Shown: piece after piece, positions 1 to 5,815 of the stretch
Numbering within the stretch: the stretch's first letter is position 1
How the letters are laid out: each line of letters starts with the position of its first letter
Source of the DNA: Chloroflexota bacterium
Lineage (GTDB): Bacteria > Chloroflexota > Anaerolineae > Anaerolineales > UBA4823
Length of the DNA: 6,146 bases
NCBI GenBank assembly: GCA_017860725.1
Contig: JAGDMX010000164.1
Coordinates: forward strand, 1 to 6,146
Direction: 5' to 3'
Notes under the pieces: generated by a model
Databases searched by the model: none
The model's input: only the letters and a program-made list of their open reading frames with translations
What the model was told of the DNA's origin: nothing
Program-made: the position numbers and the translations under genes

Positions 1-24
1 CATAACGATTGATTAAGGAGAAAT

Positions 25-1170
25 ATGAAAAACAATAAGGTTCTACTAGCTCTGTTCGCCCTGCTGCTGATCGCCAGCATGCTCCTGACGGCCTGTGGAG
101 GTGGGGAAGAGGCTGCTACAGAAGAAGTAGCCGCCCCTTCCGGTGATGGCGAGGTTCAGGTCGGTATCGTCCTGCCCACCAAAGATGAACCGCGCTGGAT
201 CCAGGATGAAGCTATATTCAATGAGCAATTAGCCAACGCTGACTTCACCGCAGAAATGCTGTTCAGCCAGAGCTCCTCGGCTACCGAAAAGTCCAACGTC
301 GAGGCCTTGATCGCCAAGGGCATGGACGTCCTGATCATCTGCCCGCACGATGGCACTGCCGCCGCGGCTGCGGCGCAAGCTGCCCGGGAAGCCGGTGTGA
401 AGGTCATCTCCTATGATCGCCTGATCCTCGATACCGATGCTGTGGATTACTATGTGACCTTCGATAGTATCGCCGTGGGCGAAGCCCAGGGCCAGTACCT
501 GGTTGACCAGGTGACCGGCACCGGGCATCCGCTGTATCTGTACGCCGGCGCAGCCTCCGACAACAACGCCTTTTTGTTCTTCGAAGGCGCCTGGAATGTC
601 CTCCAGCCCAAGATCGCCGACGGCACCTTCGTGATCAAGAACTCCAGCGAAGCTGTGGCGCTGCAGGATAAGCCCACCCTGACGCGTGACGAGATGTCCA
701 AGATCATCGGACAGGTCACCACCAACTGGGATTTCAACACCGCCAAGAACCTGGCCGAAGCCAACCTGACCGCCACCACGGCAGCCGACAAGGGCGTGGT
801 CTATATCCTGGCCCCCAATGACGGCACATCCCGCTCCATTGCCGATACCTTCGCCGCCGATCCGGATGTGACCCAGTACTTCGTCACCGGTCAGGACGCT
901 GAAAAAGCCTCCATCCAATACATCATTGACGGCAAGCAGTCGATGACGGTCTTGAAGGATGTGCGCACCCTGGTTGCTGATGCGCTGGCCGCTGCCGATG
1001 CGTACCTGGGAGGTTCGGCACCGGAGCAAACCAACACCTATAACAACAACGTCATTGACGTGCCCGCCAAGCCCTCTGTGGTCGTCACGGTCACTCAGGA
1101 CAATGTCCAGGAGACGATCTGCGACTCCGGATACGTGCCGGATTGCAGCGAGTTCACCGGTCTAGAGTAA
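25..1170 (+). CDS. chvE: ChvE-type multiple-monosaccharide ABC transporter substrate-binding lipoprotein
   Basis: This is the extracytoplasmic sugar receptor of an ABC importer, 381 residues. ATG 25 is preceded by AAGGAG at 15-20. Residues 1-5 are Lys/Asn-rich, 6-20 form a hydrophobic signal segment, and L21-T-A-C24 is a lipobox, so the mature protein should be lipid-anchored at C24. Residues 25-44 are a Gly/Glu/Ala-rich tether. The type I periplasmic-binding fold starts near V46 (GIVLPT, then EPRW at 55-58). Family landmarks are ICPHDGT (105-111), SYDRL (129-133), APNDGT (263-268), GQDAE (289-293) and GKQSMTV (303-309). By analogy with ribose-binding protein, D131-R132, N265, D291 and Q305 are likely ligand contacts. 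Overall order and motifs match Agrobacterium ChvE closely. C366 and C374 near the C-terminus could form a disulfide, which is not usual in ChvE. It is first in the operon, 79 nt before the ATPase. The exact sugar cannot be read from sequence; xylose, arabinose, glucose or galactose are candidates. No promoter is visible in the 24 nt upstream. Confidence 0.93.
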   Translation: MKNNKVLLALFALLLIASMLLTACGGGEEAATEEVAAPSGDGEVQVGIVLPTKDEPRWIQDEAIFNEQLANADFTAEMLFSQSSSATEKSNVEALIAKGMDVLIICPHDGTAAAAAAQAAREAGVKVISYDRLILDTDAVDYYVTFDSIAVGEAQGQYLVDQVTGTGHPLYLYAGAASDNNAFLFFEGAWNVLQPKIADGTFVIKNSSEAVALQDKPTLTRDEMSKIIGQVTTNWDFNTAKNLAEANLTATTAADKGVVYILAPNDGTSRSIADTFAADPDVTQYFVTGQDAEKASIQYIIDGKQSMTVLKDVRTLVADALAAADAYLGGSAPEQTNTYNNNVIDVPAKPSVVVTVTQDNVQETICDSGYVPDCSEFTGLE

Positions 1171-1181
1171 GCATTGTAGTC

Positions 1182-1219
1182 ATAAGAATAGTGATGGTGT
1201 AACCCATCACTATTCTTAT
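1182..1219 (+). promoter_or_regulatory. Intercistronic 16-bp stem-loop between receptor and ATPase genes
   Basis: Bases 1182-1197 pair perfectly with 1204-1219, leaving a 6-nt loop (1198-1203). The stem starts 12 nt after the receptor stop codon. No T-run follows it, so it is not a classical intrinsic terminator. In binding-protein-dependent transporter operons, a hairpin here commonly lowers read-through or protects the receptor mRNA from 3' decay, so that receptor exceeds ATPase and permease. That role is inferred from the position; the pairing itself is seen directly. Confidence 0.72.
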
Positions 1220-1239
1220 CTCCGCATTTGGTGATTGAC

Positions 1240-1246
1240 AGGAGGT
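1240..1246 (+). promoter_or_regulatory. Ribosome binding site fixing the ATPase start at 1250
   Basis: AGGAGGT at 1240-1246 is a near-consensus Shine-Dalgarno sequence just before ATG 1250. A longer reading from TTG 1235 would place this site inside the coding region and would add only five residues unlike the family N-terminus, so ATG 1250 is preferred. Confidence 0.8.
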
Positions 1247-1249
1247 GCT

Positions 1250-3805
1250 ATGGACACTCCCTTGCTAGAGATGAAAAATATCGTCAAGGAATTTCCGGGC
1301 GTGAAAGCCCTGAACAATGTCAGCTTTCGCGTGGCTACCGGTGAGATTCATTGCCTGGTGGGCGAGAATGGCGCCGGGAAATCCACCTTGATGAAGGTAT
1401 TGAGCGGCGTATATCCATACGGAGAATACACCGGCGAGATCCTGATCAATGGCCAGGAGCAGCAATTCCGCGGCATTCGCGATAGCGAAAAGGCCGGCAT
1501 TGCTATCATTTACCAGGAGCTGGCGCTCTTTCCGGAGCTGACGGTTTATGAGAACATCTTTGTGGGCAATGAGAACCGTAAAGGCGCGGTGGTTGATTGG
1601 AATGAGACCATCAAAAAAGCCAACGAGGTGCTACAAAAAGTCAGGCTGAATGTCAACCCGGGCGAAAAAGTCAAAAACCTGGGGGTCGGCAAACAGCAGT
1701 TAATCGAGATTGCCAAGGCGCTCAGCAAGGAGGTTAAGCTCCTGATCCTGGATGAGCCTACGGCTGCTTTGAACGAAGATGACAGCGCCAACCTGCTCGA
1801 TTTGCTGCGCGGCTTGAAAGATCAAGGCGTCACCTGCATCATGATTTCGCACAAGCTAAAAGAGGTGATCTCCATCGCCGACACCGTCACGGTGTTGCGC
1901 GACGGCCAGACCATCTGCACCCTGGATGCCCATCAAGGTGAGGTTTCGGAATTCGTGCTGATCAAGAATATGGTCGGGCGTGAAATCAACAACATCTATC
2001 CCGAAAGACAACGCCACCCGTTCAAAGCTGCGGCTGCCGCGGTTGAGGCTGCCAAAACAACCGGCGTGAAAGTGATTTCGTATGACCGCTTGATCACCAA
2101 CACCAAAGCAATCGATTACTTTGTGACCTTTGATAGCGTCGCTGTCGGCGCCTTGCAAGCCCAATACCTGGTGGATCATGCCACCGGAAAAGGCAATCCG
2201 CTGTATTTGTACGCCGGCGCTGCCGTCGATCCCAATGCCTATTTATTTTTTAAAGGCACCTGGGATATCCTCCAGCCCAAGATCGCCGATGGCACTTTTG
2301 TGATTAAGAACTCCAGCGAGGCGGTGGCGCTGCAGAATAAGCCCAGCCTGACCCGCGAAGAGACCTCCAAGATCTTTGCCCAGATCACCACCAATTGGGA
2401 CTTTCATATTGCCAGGAACCTGGCAGAATTCAATTTGACCATCGCAACCGTAGCCGACAAGGGCGATGTATTTATCCTGGCTCCCAATGATGGCACCGCT
2501 CGCGCCATCGCCGATGTTTTCGCTGCTGACCAGGACGTCAAGAGCTTCATCATCACCGGTCAGGATGCTGAAAAAGAGTCCGTCCAGTACATCTTGGATG
2601 GCAAGCAGTCGATGACCGTTTTCAAGGATGTTCGCACCCTGGTACAGACCGCTATCGACGCCACGCTGGCCTTGCTTAAGGGTGAGACTCCTGCCGCTCA
2701 GATCACTTACAACAATGGTGCGGTCGACGTCCCGGGGCTGCAGTCCCCGGTCAGCTCAGTCGATATGAGCAACGCCAAGGCTGTCCTGATTGACTCCGGT
2801 TATTACAAAGCCTCTGAATTTACCGGCGCTGCTAAGCCACCTGCACCTTCCGCCAACCCGTCGGTCGGCATCGTTCTACCGACTACAGAGGAACCGCGCT
2901 GGGTCCAGGATATGACACACTTCCAGCAGGCGTTCAAGGCCGCCGGTTACAACGCAGAAATCCTCTTCAGCCAGGGTGACCCAGCGAAGGAAAAAGCTAA
3001 CGTCGAAGCATTGGTCAAAAAAGGTATCAAAGTTCTCATCATCTGCCCGCAAGGCGGCGGAGAAGTTGTCCTGGAAGTCAAAAATTGGTCCGCCTATAAC
3101 CCGGCCCTGGGAAGAGAGATACTCAAGCAGGTCAACTTTAACGTCAAGAAAGGCGAAATCGTTGGCTTTGCCGGCTTGATGGGTTCCGGCCGGACGGAGC
3201 TGGCTTTGAGCTTGTTTGGCAACCCGGATGGCTACCGCATCGACGGCGAGTTAGTGGTCAAAGGTCAGAAACGCAGCTTTAAACAACCAAAGGACGCTAT
3301 GGATGCTGGCCTGGCTTACGTGACCGAGGACCGCAAAGGCGATGGCCTGATCTTGATCCAGGATATAAAGCAGAACATCACCCTGGCCAACCTGAGGGCC
3401 ATTACCAGACGCGGTGTGGTCGATAACAACGCCGAAATCCAGGTCGCCACCGAATACAAGGATTCCATTAATATCAAGGCCCCTTCGGTTGAGCAGATAG
3501 TGGGCAACTTGAGCGGCGGCAACCAGCAAAAAGTCTCATTGGCGAAGTGGCTGTTCGTCAAGCCCGAGATTTTAATCCTGGATGAGCCGACGCGCGGTAT
3601 TGATGTGGGCGCGAAGTACGAAATTTATACGATTATGAACCGGCTGATCGAACAGGGGATGAGCATTATCATGATCTCCTCAGAGTTGCCGGAGGTCTTG
3701 GGGATGAGCGACCGAGTCTACATTGTATCCGGTGGCCGAATCAGCGGCGAGCTGACGATTGAAGAAGCCACGCAAGAAAAAATCATGGAACTGGCAACCA
3801 ACTAA
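1250..3805 (+). CDS. mmsA: MmsA/GguA-type sugar ABC transporter ATPase with a circularly permuted ChvE-like domain inserted between its two ABC domains
   Basis: This is the cytoplasmic energizing subunit, 851 residues against about 510 for the family. ABC domain 1 (about 1-258) has Walker A GENGAGKST (38-46), Q-loop at Q89, signature LGVGKQQ (144-150), Walker B LLILDE (164-169) and switch His201. ABC domain 2 (about 602-851) has the family's degenerate Walker A GLMGSGRT (642-649, Arg in place of Lys), signature LSGGNQQ (754-760), Walker B ILILDE (774-779), and SSELPE (810-815) without the switch His. This asymmetry is normal for sugar ATPases of this type. Residues 259-601 are foreign: a complete type I sugar-binding domain homologous to the upstream receptor, in permuted order (separate entry). 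Removing them leaves 508 residues, the normal size, and rejoins the usual linker, MVGRE...YPERQ to GEVVLEVKNWS. No signal peptide or stop codon occurs, so one continuous cytoplasmic protein is expected. The permease follows 11 nt later. The family assignment is firm; the role of the insert is unknown, and a chimera artefact cannot be excluded from sequence alone. Confidence 0.88.
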   Translation: MDTPLLEMKNIVKEFPGVKALNNVSFRVATGEIHCLVGENGAGKSTLMKVLSGVYPYGEYTGEILINGQEQQFRGIRDSEKAGIAIIYQELALFPELTVYENIFVGNENRKGAVVDWNETIKKANEVLQKVRLNVNPGEKVKNLGVGKQQLIEIAKALSKEVKLLILDEPTAALNEDDSANLLDLLRGLKDQGVTCIMISHKLKEVISIADTVTVLRDGQTICTLDAHQGEVSEFVLIKNMVGREINNIYPERQRHPFKAAAAAVEAAKTTGVKVISYDRLITNTKAIDYFVTFDSVAVGALQAQYLVDHATGKGNPLYLYAGAAVDPNAYLFFKGTWDILQPKIADGTFVIKNSSEAVALQNKPSLTREETSKIFAQITTNWDFHIARNLAEFNLTIATVADKGDVFILAPNDGTARAIADVFAADQDVKSFIITGQDAEKESVQYILDGKQSMTVFKDVRTLVQTAIDATLALLKGETPAAQITYNNGAVDVPGLQSPVSSVDMSNAKAVLIDSGYYKASEFTGAAKPPAPSANPSVGIVLPTTEEPRWVQDMTHFQQAFKAAGYNAEILFSQGDPAKEKANVEALVKKGIKVLIICPQGGGEVVLEVKNWSAYNPALGREILKQVNFNVKKGEIVGFAGLMGSGRTELALSLFGNPDGYRIDGELVVKGQKRSFKQPKDAMDAGLAYVTEDRKGDGLILIQDIKQNITLANLRAITRRGVVDNNAEIQVATEYKDSINIKAPSVEQIVGNLSGGNQQKVSLAKWLFVKPEILILDEPTRGIDVGAKYEIYTIMNRLIEQGMSIIMISSELPEVLGMSDRVYIVSGGRISGELTIEEATQEKIMELATN
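2024..3052 (+). other. Circularly permuted ChvE-like sugar-binding domain inside the ATPase
   Basis: This is an in-frame segment, residues 259-601 of the ATPase. Part A (260-526) matches receptor residues 112-379. Its first 236 residues align without a gap at about 70% identity (165 identical by hand count). A linker (527-537, Pro/Ala-rich) follows. Part B (538-601) matches receptor residues 45-108 without a gap, 37 of 64 identical. The order is therefore C-terminal part, linker, N-terminal part. Between them the two parts cover the whole mature fold except receptor residues 109-111 (DGT), which is where the new ends lie. Likely ligand residues are kept: D279-R280 in SYDRL, N413 in APNDGT, D439 in GQDAE and Q453 in GKQSMTV. 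There is no signal peptide, lipobox or cysteine pair. Position and retained residues suggest a folded sugar-binding module in the cytosol. Whether it folds or binds is inference. Confidence 0.88.
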
Positions 3806-3810
3806 GGAGG
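3804..3810 (+). promoter_or_regulatory. Permease ribosome binding site overlapping the ATPase stop codon
   Basis: AAGGAGG at 3804-3810 begins within the TAA stop (3803-3805) of the ATPase and lies 6 nt before ATG 3817. The overlap implies co-transcription and probable translational coupling of ATPase and permease. Confidence 0.8.
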
Positions 3811-3816
3811 TTCATC

Positions 3817-5001
3817 ATGTTCTTCCAGGATTTGAAGAAAATTTTACGGGAAAACATCCGTGATTATGGCATGTATATCGCCTTGTTTGCGATCTGGGTG
3901 ATCTTCGCCATCACGACCGAAGGACTTTTTCTTTCTTCCCGTAACCTGAGCAATCTATTTAATCAAGTTGGCTACATCGCCGTGCTGGCGGTCGGCATGA
4001 CCGTGGTGATCGTCATCCGGCACATCGACCTGTCGGTAGGCTTCCTGGCCGGCTTCCTGGGAGCGGTGGCAGCGATCATGATGCAATCCTGGGGATTCCC
4101 AGTGTATGTGGTGATCCCAGTGGTATTAGGGCTGGGTATCGTAGCAGGGTTGATCACCGCCACGCCGGTGGCCAGGTTAGGCGTACCGTCCTTTGTGGCT
4201 TCGCTGGCCGGCTGGTTGATTTATCGCGGCCTGCTGGGAGTGGTAACGGCGGGTACGGGGACGATCATCATCACGAATGATATCTACAATGCCATTGGCA
4301 ATGGGTATATCCCGGATATCCCCGGCCTTACAAATTTCCTGCCGGACGTCCACAAGTTAACCATGCTGATCGGGATTGTAGGCGTGCTGCTATACATTCG
4401 CAACGCATTTAGCAGCCGGCGCAAGAAGCAGGCTTACAACTTCGAAGTGATGCCGATGAATATCTTTATCCTGCAATTGGTTTTCATCTCCCTATTGATC
4501 CTCGGCATCACCTGGGTATTGGCCGGTTATAACGGCCTGTCCTGGACATTTGTGATCGTCCTGGTTGTGGTTGGAATTTATTCATTTATCACTACCCAGA
4601 CGGTGCTCGGCAGGCATATATACGCTACCGGCGGTAATCCCGAAGCGGCGCAGTTGAGCGGTATTAACGTCGCCCGCATCACCTTCATTGTGTTTGCCTC
4701 GATGGGGATGTTATCGGCTTTGTCAGGCATCCTGTTCTCTTCACGCCTGCAGTCTGCGACCACGACGGCCGGGCAATTGTTCGAGTTGGACGCCATCGCC
4801 GCGGCCTACGTCGGCGGCGTCTCGGCAGCCGGCGGTGTCGGTAGTATTTTTGGATCGTTGATCGGCGCTCTGGTAATGATCTCGCTGACCAGCGGTATGA
4901 GTTTGATGGGCGTCGACGCCAATATGCAGTATATCGTGCGCGGTTTAGTGCTGGTGGCAGCCGTTATCTTCGATGTCGTCACCCGGAGAAGCGCAAAATA
5001 G
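3817..5001 (+). CDS. mmsB: MmsB/GguB-type multiple-monosaccharide ABC transporter permease
   Basis: This is the membrane channel subunit of the importer, 394 residues, normal for the BPD_transp_2 family (XylH/GguB group). It is mostly hydrophobic. Roughly ten membrane segments can be picked out, including about 20-34, 51-68, 75-90, 96-117, 123-144, 182-194, 213-236, 242-260, 288-308 and 373-388. Family landmarks are HIDLSVG (69-75), the cytoplasmic coupling-loop region TGGNPEAAQLSGI (271-283), and LDAIAAAYVGG followed by GGVGS (324-343). A basic loop (SSRRKK, 199-204) lies mid-protein, as usual for this subfamily, where it sets the long GguB-like permeases apart from shorter RbsC-type ones. 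It begins 11 nt after the ATPase and ends the operon 13 nt before a terminator. Nothing in it is abnormal, so the odd architecture is confined to the ATPase. It should work as a homodimer with the adjacent ATPase. Confidence 0.94.
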   Translation: MFFQDLKKILRENIRDYGMYIALFAIWVIFAITTEGLFLSSRNLSNLFNQVGYIAVLAVGMTVVIVIRHIDLSVGFLAGFLGAVAAIMMQSWGFPVYVVIPVVLGLGIVAGLITATPVARLGVPSFVASLAGWLIYRGLLGVVTAGTGTIIITNDIYNAIGNGYIPDIPGLTNFLPDVHKLTMLIGIVGVLLYIRNAFSSRRKKQAYNFEVMPMNIFILQLVFISLLILGITWVLAGYNGLSWTFVIVLVVVGIYSFITTQTVLGRHIYATGGNPEAAQLSGINVARITFIVFASMGMLSALSGILFSSRLQSATTTAGQLFELDAIAAAYVGGVSAAGGVGSIFGSLIGALVMISLTSGMSLMGVDANMQYIVRGLVLVAAVIFDVVTRRSAK

Positions 5002-5014
5002 TTGTATCCCTAAT

Positions 5015-5055
5015 CCTACATCAAAAAACCGGCATCGCCGGTTTTTTGATGTAGG
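5015..5055. terminator. Rho-independent terminator, 19-bp perfect palindrome
   Basis: Bases 5015-5033 pair fully with 5037-5055 around a 3-nt loop. On the + strand a CCGGC/GCCGG core is followed by six T, the classical intrinsic terminator form. The six A on the 5' arm give the same form on the other strand, so it could stop transcription both ways. It lies 13 nt after the permease stop and closes the sugar operon, separating it from the acyltransferase gene. Confidence 0.93.
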
Positions 5056-5130
5056 CGGTGGGGGATAATCACTGCCTCAAAACGGGCAAACCATCTGCAA
5101 TTATCCAGATTATTTACAGGATCGTGATTG

Positions 5131-5808
5131 ATGGGATATCAACTGGCGCGTTTCATTATCCATACGATTGTCCGCCTGAGCTGTCGTATCGACGTAAAAG
5201 GCCTGGAGCTACTGCCCAGAAGCGGCAGTTATATCGCCGTGGCCAATCACCTGGGGCGCCTGGACGCGGCCATGGTGTATTATTTCCTGGATCGTCCGGA
5301 TGTGATTCTGTTGGTGGCAGAAAAGTACCGCGACAATCCGCTGACCGCCTGGTTTGCCCGGCAGCTGAACGGAGTCTACATTGACCGCTTTAACGCCGAC
5401 TTCGTGGCAGTGCGCGAAGTGTTGAAACGCCTGAAGGCCGGCGGCGTGCTGGTGATGGCGCCTGAGGGGACGCGCAGCCTCACCGAGGCGCTGCAGTCGG
5501 GCAACCCCGGGGCGGCTTACCTGGCAGCCAAAGCCGGTACGCAGATTTACCCGGTGGGCGTCACCGGCACGGAAGATCGCAAGGTGTGGGCTAATCTCAA
5601 GCGCTTGCGGCGCAGCCAGGTTACCGGCCAGGTGGGTCAGCCGTTTACCCTGCCACCGCTCAAAGGATCCGATCGAGATGCGGCACTTAAGTTATACACC
5701 GACGAGATCATGTGCCGCATTGCGGCTTTGTTGCCGCCGGAGTACCGCGGTGTGTACGCCGTGCACCCCCGTTTGCAAGAGCTACTAGAGACAGCCCCAG
5801 CCGCCTGA
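5131..5808 (+). CDS. plsC: PlsC-like 1-acyl-sn-glycerol-3-phosphate acyltransferase
   Basis: This is a membrane-associated acyltransferase that probably adds an acyl chain to lysophosphatidic acid in phospholipid synthesis. It has 225 residues from ATG 5131. TTG 5128 directly before it is an alternative, and AGGA at 5118-5121 could serve either. All four family blocks are present: I, NHLGRLD (39-45) with catalytic H40 and D45 of the HX4D motif; II, GVYIDR (81-86); III, PEGTRS (111-116); IV, YPVGVTGT (140-147). A weakly hydrophobic N-terminus (about 3-16) may associate with the membrane. The length is normal for short bacterial members. The gene begins 75 nt after the terminator, so it is a separate unit, and no convincing promoter hexamers stand out. 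It could instead be an acyltransferase for another glycerol or ornithine lipid; the motifs do not settle the acceptor. Confidence 0.87.
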   Translation: MGYQLARFIIHTIVRLSCRIDVKGLELLPRSGSYIAVANHLGRLDAAMVYYFLDRPDVILLVAEKYRDNPLTAWFARQLNGVYIDRFNADFVAVREVLKRLKAGGVLVMAPEGTRSLTEALQSGNPGAAYLAAKAGTQIYPVGVTGTEDRKVWANLKRLRRSQVTGQVGQPFTLPPLKGSDRDAALKLYTDEIMCRIAALLPPEYRGVYAVHPRLQELLETAPAA

Positions 5809-5815
5809 TTAATGC

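Noticed and set aside
229..1029. Long - strand open frame of 266 codons opposite the receptor gene
   Set aside because: It is Gly/His/Val-rich with no recognisable domain, mirrors a strongly supported coding strand, and has no ribosome binding site of note. It is a shadow.
1235..1249. TTG start at 1235 for the ATPase
   Set aside because: The five extra codons run through the Shine-Dalgarno sequence. ATG 1250 is well placed after it and matches the family N-terminus.
2024..3052. Insert as a separate receptor gene splitting the ATPase into two genes
   Set aside because: There is no stop after ABC domain 1, no signal peptide or well-placed ribosome binding site and start at the insert, and the frame passes into ABC domain 2 without interruption. 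A single fused product is the simplest reading.
1250..3805. The fused ATPase as a decaying pseudogene
   Set aside because: All nucleotide-binding motifs are intact, no frameshift or stop occurs in 851 codons, and the downstream permease is normal. An assembly chimera stays possible but would need three independent in-frame joins.
5046..5069. TTGATG and GATAAT as a promoter for the acyltransferase
   Set aside because: The spacer is only 12 nt and the first hexamer is inside the terminator stem, so it is not a credible sigma-70 promoter.
5058..5384. Open frame of 108 codons overlapping the start of the acyltransferase
   Set aside because: It overlaps the acyltransferase gene in another frame and reads as Arg/Pro/Gly-rich shadow sequence. 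The PlsC motifs lie in the other frame.
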